A stretch of 5,297 nt of DNA from a bacterium (lineage in GTDB: Bacteria; Atribacterota; JS1; SB-45; 34-128), in assembly GCA_018894595.1 (NCBI GenBank), contig JAHIPN010000172.1, positions 1 to 5,297 of the forward strand, in the 5' to 3' direction. This document shows positions 1 through 5,133 of the stretch, in pieces. A program made the position numbers and the translations under genes. The notes below the pieces were generated by a model that worked only from the letters and a program-made list of their open reading frames with translations, was not told the DNA's origin and did not search any database. How positions within the stretch are numbered: position 1 is the stretch's first letter; each line of letters opens with the position of its first letter.

Positions 1-131
1 GAAAAGATAGAATGATGGACGATGCACCACGATATTGTCGTATTGTTACAGCATTGTATAAAACTATTGAACTTCAAAAACAAATCGATAATATTTACCC
101 TGAAATAGAAAAAAATCTTGTTAGATTTTAA
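1..131 (+). CDS. C-terminal end of an unidentified protein (partial, runs in from the left edge)
   Basis: An open frame (phase starting at base 3) enters from the left edge and stops at TAA 129-131, giving the last 42 residues of a protein. Visible pieces are a charged start (KDRMMDDAPRYC), a stretch ALYKTIELQKQID that should be helical, and the ending YPEIEKNLVRF. The heptad-like spacing of hydrophobic residues suggests a C-terminal helix or short coiled coil. I do not recognise the family, and 42 residues are too few to assign one. It points the same way as all other genes here, but 297 bp separates it from the next start, so a shared operon is doubtful. It could also be a small complete ORF starting at ATG 12 or 15, but no ribosome binding site is visible in the few bases available, so a truncated larger gene is more likely. 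Confidence 0.6.
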   Translation, partial: KDRMMDDAPRYCRIVTALYKTIELQKQIDNIYPEIEKNLVRF

Positions 132-149
132 AATATGAAGAAATTCAGG

Positions 150-191
150 GGCAAATCTTAACCGTTAATAATTAGATAAATCTAATTTGCC
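150..191. repeat. Nested, mutually exclusive inverted repeats
   Basis: An outer pair, GGCAAAT (150-156) and ATTTGCC (185-191), shares three bases with an inner pair, AATTAGAT (170-177) and ATCTAATT (180-187). The inner stem is 8 bp with a 2-base loop, so in RNA it would probably need its tip opened. There is no T-run after it, so it is not a standard terminator for the upstream gene. It could be an mRNA 3' end structure or an operator. Confidence 0.35.
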
Positions 192-311
192 AATAATAAA
201 TATTTGAATCCGGTAATTCGTTATTTACTTTTAATTTTTTATATCTCGAATATATTTTCAATATATTTAGGTGTACTCAAAAACTAATGAAAAGATCCTT
301 ATTATATGAAG

Positions 312-343
312 ATTTATAATTATTTTATAAAATAATTATAAAT
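312..343. repeat. Perfect 32-bp AT-only palindrome
   Basis: Every base from 312 to 327 pairs with its partner from 343 back to 328 (for example T313/A342, T321/A334, A327/T328), giving 16-bp arms and no spacer. It is made only of A and T and ends 85 bp before the ATG of the SIR2-HD-GYP gene. This is a plausible place for a dimeric regulator or for cruciform extrusion near the promoter. AT-rich DNA makes palindromes more likely by chance, but a gap-free 16-bp arm is still long. Confidence 0.6.
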
Positions 344-410
344 AATAATCGAAAGTTATTTATCATAATAGCAATAATAAAGATTTGACTTTAATCAAGA
401 TTTGTATAGT

Positions 411-419
411 AAGGAGGAG
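411..419 (+). promoter_or_regulatory. Strong Shine-Dalgarno site fixing the start of the SIR2-HD-GYP gene
   Basis: AAGGAGGAG lies 9 bases before ATG 429, which is close to ideal spacing. It falls inside the longer open frame that could begin at TTG 402, so it argues for ATG 429 as the true start. Confidence 0.85.
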
Positions 420-428
420 AACATAGCT

Positions 429-1829
429 ATGATTATTCCAGCCGAACTTGTAGACGATATACTTAAGGGGAATTGCGCTCTCTTTTTAGGGGCTGGAGCT
501 TCTGTTGGATCAGGTGCACCGTCATCTAAGGAGCTTGCAAAAACTCTTGCTGACCAATTCCTAGAAGGTTACCATAGTGAAGATCCATTACCTAAAGTAG
601 CAGCCTATATAGAGAGTAAGCCTGGAATTGGTCGTTTACCCCTTGTTAAATATCTTGAAGAGCGATTATCTAATCTTTCACCTTCTTCTGGATATGTTAT
701 GTTAGCTAGGTTTAAGTGGAAAGCAATCTATACAACGAATTACGATATGCTTACTGAGAGAGGATATGAACAAGCTTTTGAGAAGGAATGCCGATATATA
801 CGTATACTACAAAGCAAAGAATTCCCTAATATAGAAAATAGCAGGAACTATGTTCCTATCTACAAGCTCCATGGATGTATCTCTCATCCATTTAGTGAAG
901 AAACTCCCCTGATTATAACTGAAGATGACTATCATCGTAATTACACAAATAAACTTGCTTTGTTACATCAGCTTCAAGTACATATATATAGATGTCCTTT
1001 GATATTTATAGGATACTCTTTTGCAGATTATAGTCTCAGCGAGATATGGTTTGAGATAACTAAGGAACTTGGACCTTTCAAGATTTGGTCATATGCAATT
1101 TGGCCTAATCATACCAAATATGAAAAGTTACTCTGGAGACATCGACATGTAGAGTTGATTGACTGCACATTTCAGAAATTTTTTGAACAAATTTCTACCC
1201 TTGATAAAGAAGATATTCGTGAACTCTCATGGGCTTTGGGCGAATCTCGACTAGTTGAACTTGTGAAAGGGCTAGTTGATGCTATTGATGCAAGGGATTC
1301 ATATACTAAAGGACATAGTATAAGAGTACAAAAGATGGCGTCTCTTATTAGCAATGAAATGAATATTAATAAAAATGAAAGATATATAATTGAAATCGCT
1401 GCGCTATTACATGATTTTGGTAAAATATTCCTTAAAGATAGTGTCTTAATGAAGTCAGAAGCACTCACTCAAAATGAATTTAACCAAATAAAGTCTCATT
1501 CGGTAGTCGGCGCAAATATATTGAGAAAAATTAAAGGTTTAGAAAAAGTTGCTGCAGCTATTGAGCATCACCATGAACAGTTTAATGGTAGAGGGTATCC
1601 TAAAGGTCTTTCTGGAGAGGATATACCTATTGCATCGCGCATAATTGCAGTAGCAGATGCATATGATAGCATGACATCCCCACGCCCTTATAGGAAAGGT
1701 TTGACCAAAGAGGAAGCACTAAAGGAAATAACAAATATGTCTGGGATTATGTTTGATCCAAAAGTAGTAATCGCTATTAGAAATATAGCAAATCACATAG
1801 ACTTTAACATTAAAGAAATTAAAAACTAA
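429..1829 (+). CDS. SIR2-like domain fused to HD-GYP phosphodiesterase domain (candidate immune NADase)
   Basis: This is a 466-aa soluble protein with two enzyme-type domains. Residues 1 to about 255 match the SIR2-like (SIR2_2) family: FLGAGAS at 19-25 for NAD binding, TTNYD at 102-106 with N104, KLHG at 146-149 with likely catalytic H148, EDDY at 165-168 and FIGYSFAD at 193-200. Residues about 273-455 are HD-GYP: GHS with H296, HDFGK with H328, D329 and K332, H357, the HHE at 381-383, NGRGYP at 386-391, VADAYD with D410, and RPYR at 419-422. All expected metal and signature residues are present, so c-di-GMP or cGAMP hydrolysis or binding is plausible. No membrane segment is seen. SIR2 domains of this class in defence proteins destroy NAD+. 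I infer that the HD-GYP domain senses or clears a cyclic dinucleotide and controls the NADase. Hand counts show higher GC than in the following TIR gene. The domain call is firm; the role is inference. Confidence 0.93.
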   Translation: MIIPAELVDDILKGNCALFLGAGASVGSGAPSSKELAKTLADQFLEGYHSEDPLPKVAAYIESKPGIGRLPLVKYLEERLSNLSPSSGYVMLARFKWKAIYTTNYDMLTERGYEQAFEKECRYIRILQSKEFPNIENSRNYVPIYKLHGCISHPFSEETPLIITEDDYHRNYTNKLALLHQLQVHIYRCPLIFIGYSFADYSLSEIWFEITKELGPFKIWSYAIWPNHTKYEKLLWRHRHVELIDCTFQKFFEQISTLDKEDIRELSWALGESRLVELVKGLVDAIDARDSYTKGHSIRVQKMASLISNEMNINKNERYIIEIAALLHDFGKIFLKDSVLMKSEALTQNEFNQIKSHSVVGANILRKIKGLEKVAAAIEHHHEQFNGRGYPKGLSGEDIPIASRIIAVADAYDSMTSPRPYRKGLTKEEALKEITNMSGIMFDPKVVIAIRNIANHIDFNIKEIKN

Positions 1830-1844
1830 AATAATTTATATTAT

Positions 1845-1873
1845 AAAAAATTTGATGTGTACTTAAATTTTTT
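1845..1873 (+). terminator. Weak AT-only hairpin after the SIR2-HD-GYP gene
   Basis: AAAAAATTT (1845-1853) and AAATTTTTT (1865-1873) can form a 9-bp stem with an 11-base loop, starting 16 bases after the stop codon and ending in a T-run. It has no G-C pairs, so termination would be weak at best. Read-through into the TIR gene remains likely. Confidence 0.3.
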
Positions 1874-1973
1874 CTAAGCAAATTATTCTAAAAGAATTAT
1901 TACAGTTCATATAATATATACAAGTACTAATTGATATAATAAATAAAGTTTAAATGCAGTTTTTAATATATTT

Positions 1974-1980
1974 AGGGGGA
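1974..1980 (+). promoter_or_regulatory. Ribosome binding site supporting a TTG start for the TIR gene
   Basis: AGGGGGA sits 10 bases before TTG 1991. The only nearby ATG (1980-1982) overlaps the site and runs into a stop after six codons. The next in-frame methionine codons lie deep inside the protein, so TTG 1991 is the best start. Confidence 0.75.
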
Positions 1981-1990
1981 TGAGTATAAC

Positions 1991-3298
1991 TTGTCATTAA
2001 AATTAAAAATTTATACCGGAGTAGTAATAGGAGCAGCCATTAGTCTTCTTATATATTTATATCCTTCTTTATATTTTCCCCCCAATATTTGGTTAGTATT
2101 AACTTTTTTTATTACTTTATATATTTTAGATGAATTTCTTCAAGTTAACTTTTCTTATGGAGCAGTGTTTAATATTTCTTTCCCATTAGATTTAACGATA
2201 ATTTTAATATTTGGACCTGCATTTGCAATTTTTATAACCTTAATAAGTCAAATATTTATATTAATTTTTACAAAAAAATCTGAGTGGTATAAAAGCATTT
2301 TTAATATCGCTCAATATATCTTATCCGTTGGAATAGCTGGCATTATATATCAAAGATTAGGAGGGGTTAGTGGTGAAGTTAACTTTATTAGTTATTTAAT
2401 ACCAATTATAGGTTCTGTTATTGTTTATTTTCTTATCAATACATATTCAGTCTTTATAGCAATTTACTTAGAAGGAAAAATATCCATAATTTCATTAATG
2501 AAAGATTCAATTGAAAATATTGTTAACTCTGTGATAGGGTTAACTCCAATAGGTTTTGCAATGGCTATGATTTATGCAAGTATGAGTATTTTAGGAGTTA
2601 TTTTATATTTATTTCCTCTTTTCTTAGCTCGTCGTGCATTTGAGTTATATATAAAAAGTGAAGATTTAGAAGAAAAATCTGTTAATAATAAAAAAAGCAA
2701 CTTAGAAGAAGTGATTGACAAAAAAACAAGGATTTTTCTTTCTTATAGTCACAGTAATACTGATATTGCCGATAAAATAGACAATTTTTTTAATTCAAAG
2801 AATATTTCTCTAACAAGAGATGTAAGAGATCTAGTTCCTTATTCAAGCTTAGAAAAATTTATGGATACCATACGCGACCATGATTATGTAATAATTTTAA
2901 TTAGTAATGCGTTTTTGAAATCTGTAAATTGTATGTATGAGGTAATTCAGTTTATCCAAGAAAAAAAATGTACTGAACGTACATTTCCAATAATTATTGA
3001 TGAAGAAATACAAATATTTAATCGGTCAAGACATATTGAATATATTCGATATTGGCAAAAAGAATATATATCACTTGAAACCAGAATAACATCATTACGT
3101 ACTTTTGGTATATTAAGTCTTTATAAAGAGTTGAATAAAATAGAAAGAATTCAATCAAATATTGGGGATTTTCTTGATAAAATTGCAAATTTAAATTGTG
3201 TTTCTTTAGAAGAGTTAGAAAGTACAGATTATCAAGCAATTATTGATAAAATAAATAAATTTACTAATTCTATTCAAAATACTAAAATGTTAAATTAA
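1991..3298 (+). CDS. Multi-pass membrane protein with C-terminal TIR domain
   Basis: This is a 435-aa protein starting at TTG. Residues 5 to about 217 are strongly hydrophobic, with roughly six to eight membrane segments (near 6-24, 34-48, 66-92, 103-120, 133-160 and 178-215). Pieces such as FPLDLTIILIFGPA (64-77), FNIAQY (104-109) and ARRAFELY (213-220) resemble the membrane sensor module that commonly precedes HD-GYP domains in clostridia (MASE9-like is my best guess). A charged linker (221-245) leads to a TIR domain at about 246-365: box 1 IFLSYSHS (248-255), IILIS at 301-305, and S311, C314, E317 in the SxxCxxE pattern, where E317 would be the catalytic glutamate. The tail (370-425) is helical. 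The TIR domain should face the cytoplasm and use NAD+ to make a signal or to deplete it. The gene lies 161 bp after the SIR2-HD-GYP gene on the same strand. GC is very low (11-17 per 60 bases in the blocks I counted). Confidence 0.92.
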   Translation: MSLKLKIYTGVVIGAAISLLIYLYPSLYFPPNIWLVLTFFITLYILDEFLQVNFSYGAVFNISFPLDLTIILIFGPAFAIFITLISQIFILIFTKKSEWYKSIFNIAQYILSVGIAGIIYQRLGGVSGEVNFISYLIPIIGSVIVYFLINTYSVFIAIYLEGKISIISLMKDSIENIVNSVIGLTPIGFAMAMIYASMSILGVILYLFPLFLARRAFELYIKSEDLEEKSVNNKKSNLEEVIDKKTRIFLSYSHSNTDIADKIDNFFNSKNISLTRDVRDLVPYSSLEKFMDTIRDHDYVIILISNAFLKSVNCMYEVIQFIQEKKCTERTFPIIIDEEIQIFNRSRHIEYIRYWQKEYISLETRITSLRTFGILSLYKELNKIERIQSNIGDFLDKIANLNCVSLEELESTDYQAIIDKINKFTNSIQNTKMLN

Positions 3299-3345
3299 TA
3301 GAGCTGAATAGATAAAATAGCAAATAGAGCTAAAACTAAGTTAAT

Positions 3346-3365
3346 AAAGAAACGGTTTTCTTTTT
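3346..3365 (+). terminator. Possible weak terminator after the TIR gene
   Basis: AAAGAAA (3346-3352) pairs with TTTCTTT (3357-3363) around the loop CGGT, and two more T follow. The stem is short (7 bp) with a single G-C pair, so this is only a candidate. Confidence 0.3.
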
Positions 3366-3490
3366 CATTATAAATCTATTCAAATCTTGATAAGTATTTT
3401 ACAACAAGAGAATTGAAAAAATAGGGATACATATACTAGCTCAATAATTCGGTAGCTTTTTCTAACTTTTAATATGGGGGATTTATAACG

Positions 3491-3550
3491 ATGAGGTATC
3501 GGACTTTCATCATATTTAAAAAGTCAAATATCGAGACCAAATCCCATTAA
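3491..3550 (+). CDS. Possible 19-aa basic peptide ORF
   Basis: ATG 3491 is preceded by GGGGG at 3476-3480 with a 10-base gap, a layout like that of the TIR gene. The reading frame gives a 19-residue basic peptide (begins MRYRTFIIFKK, ends ETKSH) and stops at TAA 3548-3550. It could be a small peptide or leader, or a decayed fragment of an older gene. Chance is a serious alternative at this length. Confidence 0.2.
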   Translation: MRYRTFIIFKKSNIETKSH

Positions 3551-3644
3551 TTTATTAATTTTTTTCCAAAAAAAGAAGGATTTTTCATATAAATATAGTA
3601 GTATATTAATATAGAATAATTATATTGCTACCTCTAAATAGTAT

Positions 3645-3680
3645 TTAGCTATTTTTTATGATAAAATAAAAAATAGCTAA
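3645..3680. repeat. Perfect 15-bp inverted repeat with 6-base loop upstream of the Panacea operon
   Basis: The arm at 3645-3659 (TTAGCTATTTTTTAT) is exactly complementary to 3666-3680 around the loop GATAAA. It ends 52 bp before the Panacea start codon. Toxin-antitoxin operons often carry palindromic operators in this position, so autoregulation is a reasonable guess. An AT-rich bidirectional terminator between the TIR gene and this operon is the alternative, since each strand has a T-run inside the stem. Confidence 0.55.
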
Positions 3681-3732
3681 TTAACTAAAATAAATATTTT
3701 AAAGATTATTTCAAAGAAGGAATGAATATTTT

Positions 3733-4296
3733 ATGGAATATATAAATAAAGAAAAATTAATTAACAGTATTCTTTATTTTACAAAAAAAGTCAAGTATCC
3801 GGGGAAAACCAAAATATGCAAATTATTATTTAATCTAGATTTTACACACTTTAAAGAGACTGGGAAATCAGTAACTGGTTTGGATTATTATGCTTGGGAA
3901 AAGGGTCCTGTTCCAAAAAGTTTATTTTATAAATTAAGTGAAGATGTAATCTCAGAAGAATTTCAACCATATATTGGAGTTATAAAAAGAGAAAAATTGC
4001 ATGAAATATGCTCCAAACAAGAACCAAATCTATCGGTTTTCTCTAAACGTGAAAAAAGGATTTTAGAAGAAGTAGCCGAAATATATAAATTGGCCAAAGC
4101 AGAAGAAATGACCGAAATAAGTCACTTAAAGGAAAACCCCTGGTATACAACTTTAAAAAGCAAAGGAGAAAAAAAGAAAATAGATTATATGTTGGCTCTT
4201 GATGATACTGTAGAATCTATTACCAAAGAAGAAGCCATAGTAAGACAAAAATTTATTCAAGAAACCTATGAGATGTTAAATAATGGCAGAACTTAA
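3733..4296 (+). CDS. Panacea-domain (DUF4065 / SocA-like) protein, probable antitoxin
   Basis: This 187-aa soluble protein matches the Panacea (DUF4065, SocA/GepA-like) family. Diagnostic pieces are KICKLLFNLDFTHF at 27-40, TGLDYYAWEKGPVP at 48-61, a helical stretch FSKREKRILEEV at 103-114, and SHLKENPW at 130-137. Panacea is known as a promiscuous antitoxin domain that pairs with many unrelated toxins, usually by direct protein binding. The next gene overlaps this one by 14 bp, the usual arrangement for an antitoxin and its toxin with coupled translation. AAGGA at 3717-3721 lies 11 bases before ATG 3733, a slightly long but workable spacing. An ATG at 3722 is out of frame and soon stops. The length fits a Panacea core plus a short helical C-terminus (about 155-185). 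The alternative role, a SocA-like protease adaptor, cannot be excluded. Confidence 0.85.
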   Translation: MEYINKEKLINSILYFTKKVKYPGKTKICKLLFNLDFTHFKETGKSVTGLDYYAWEKGPVPKSLFYKLSEDVISEEFQPYIGVIKREKLHEICSKQEPNLSVFSKREKRILEEVAEIYKLAKAEEMTEISHLKENPWYTTLKSKGEKKKIDYMLALDDTVESITKEEAIVRQKFIQETYEMLNNGRT

Positions 4297-4705
4297 ACCG
4301 GGCTGTATACTTTATGATACTAAATTTGTATTTAAAGATAATGAAATTGGCGAAAAATTAATTGTTTTGTTAAATAATCCCCGGGGAAACGAGCCATTTT
4401 TATTCTGTCGAACCACCTCAATAGAAAAACCTCCCTATCAAATAAAAATTCCATCTGGATGTCAAAAGAATTCACAATATTTTTTTATAAATACATGTAT
4501 ATTTTTCCCAAAAGATACATGGCTTCTATTACGCGATATCTATGAATATGATAAGGCTCGTATATTAAAGAAGGCTTTTGATAAAGAAATAAGTATAATA
4601 AATTCCATAAATGATATCATTCTTCGACAAATAAAAAATTGTGTAAAAGATTCCATTGATATTAGTGAAAAATACTTAAAAATGATATTAGAAACAATTG
4701 TATAA
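4283..4705 (+). CDS. Probable toxin partner of the Panacea protein (possibly PemK/MazF-like)
   Basis: This 140-aa protein has no signal peptide or membrane segment. The N-terminal half looks beta-rich and loosely follows a PemK/MazF layout: KPGCILYD at 5-12 in place of the usual K-x-GDI start, KLIVLLNNP at 25-33 where MazF-like proteins have the RPVLV strand, and FCRTTS at 41-46 where they have a strand ending in TS. Then come FFINTCIFF (67-75) and KDTWLLL (77-83). Residues 88-140 are helical, longer than in a minimal MazF. If the fold is right, it would be an mRNA interferase, but I cannot identify catalytic residues with confidence. Its ATG lies inside the end of the Panacea gene (14-bp overlap) with no clear ribosome binding site, so translation is probably coupled. 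The operon position is the strongest reason to call it a toxin; the family assignment is tentative. Confidence 0.75.
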   Translation: MAELKPGCILYDTKFVFKDNEIGEKLIVLLNNPRGNEPFLFCRTTSIEKPPYQIKIPSGCQKNSQYFFINTCIFFPKDTWLLLRDIYEYDKARILKKAFDKEISIINSINDIILRQIKNCVKDSIDISEKYLKMILETIV

Positions 4706-4815
4706 AAGAAAAATTGAAATAATGGGGATAGGGGTTCTTATTTTCTTAGTAAGGCATATAAATATATATAGAATTAGAGGATTATCAGTTTTATAAGAAA
4801 AAATGGCAAAACTTT

Positions 4816-4850
4816 AAAACGCAGAAAATATAAGGGTTTCTGCGTTTTTT
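4816..4850 (+). terminator. Intrinsic terminator downstream of the Panacea operon
   Basis: AAAACGCAGAAA (4816-4827) pairs perfectly with TTTCTGCGTTTT (4837-4848) around a 9-base loop, giving a 12-bp stem with a CGCAG/CTGCG core and ending in six T (4845-4850). It lies about 110 bp after the stop of the putative toxin gene. The A-run before the stem means it could also act on the minus strand. Confidence 0.85.
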
Positions 4851-4880
4851 ATTATGAGGTATGTTGGTAGTGGCTCTAAA

Positions 4881-5133
4881 ATGGGGAGAAAATGAGGTAA
4901 AAAAGCGCCAAAAGTTACATTTTTAAGAGGATGAAAGCCTTGCAAAATAAGGGGTTTAGCGAAATATTGTCGTAGCGGCGTTTTTTAAGATGGGTTAAGG
5001 TGGATTGGTCATATTTTTTAAAATAGGCGCTTAAAATAGCTTAAAATGGCTTATTTTAGGTTTAGGTGGAAAGCCTTACTATATAAGGTTTTCAAGAAGG
5101 TATTCTCCCACTGACTTTACACATTTTCCCCAT
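4881..5133. repeat. Repeat-rich block bounded by imperfect inverted repeats
   Basis: ATGGGGAGAAAATG (4881-4894) is mirrored by CATTTTCCCCAT (5122-5133), differing by two extra bases. Inside, CGCC with six preceding A (4899-4909, one bulged G) can pair with GGCG plus six T (4977-4986). AAGCGCC (4903-4909) can instead pair with GGCGCTT (5026-5032). GAAAGCCTT occurs at 4933-4941 and 5069-5077. Three 10-bp units beginning GCTTA lie in tandem at 5029-5058. No gene explains this. Recombinase sites at the edge of an inserted element, or a structured RNA, are possible. Confidence 0.45.
5069..5093 (+). repeat. 10-bp hairpin with 5-base loop
   Basis: GAAAGCCTTA (5069-5078) pairs with TAAGGTTTTC (5084-5093) around CTATA, with one G-T pair. 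Two 10-bp arms around a short spacer is also the shape of a tyrosine-recombinase core site. The matching GAAAGCCTT at 4933 is followed by a less exact right arm (AAGGGGTTT, 4949-4957). Confidence 0.4.

Larger units (their letters stand above)
132..428. other. AT-rich intergenic region upstream of the SIR2-HD-GYP gene
   Basis: No ORF of useful length is present on either strand. It holds a pair of competing inverted repeats at 150-191, a perfect palindrome at 312-343, and the ribosome binding site at 411-419. No confident sigma-A promoter can be named because the background is almost entirely A and T, so TATAAT-like boxes occur by chance. Confidence 0.7.
3299..3732. other. 434-bp intergenic region between the TIR gene and the Panacea operon
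   Basis: No convincing gene lies here. It contains a weak hairpin after the TIR gene (3346-3365), a possible 19-codon ORF (3491-3550), an A/T tract motif repeated near the right end of the window (3559-3580), and a strong AT hairpin (3645-3680). The Panacea operon promoter should lie here, but I cannot single it out. Confidence 0.6.

Noticed and set aside
385..410. TTGACT ... TATAGT promoter just before the SIR2-HD-GYP gene
   Set aside because: The spacer is only 14 bp, and a start site downstream of it would remove or crowd the ribosome binding site at 411-419.
402..428. TTG 402 as an upstream start of the SIR2-HD-GYP gene, adding nine residues
   Set aside because: The strong Shine-Dalgarno site at 411-419 would then be inside the coding region, while it is ideally placed for ATG 429; no comparable site precedes 402.
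1172..1468. 98-codon open frame on the minus strand
   Set aside because: It lies wholly inside the HD-GYP-coding part of the plus-strand gene, its product is low-complexity and serine/isoleucine-rich, and the plus-strand motifs are unmistakable.
429..1829. CBASS or Pycsar effector
   Set aside because: No nucleotidyltransferase (CD-NTase) or cyclase gene is present in the window, so there is no direct support for that class.
3018..3239. 73-codon open frame on the minus strand
   Set aside because: It is antisense to the end of the TIR gene, has a low-complexity product and shows no ribosome binding site; it is a by-product of AT-rich coding sequence.
429..3298. Classical Thoeris (ThsA/ThsB)
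   Set aside because: ThsA carries a SLOG domain after SIR2 and ThsB is a small soluble TIR protein. Here the second domain is HD-GYP and the TIR protein is a multi-pass membrane protein.
4932..4976. Short ORF starting at ATG 4931 (14 codons)
   Set aside because: The purine-rich run touches the start codon, leaving no proper spacing, and the peptide is too short to support.
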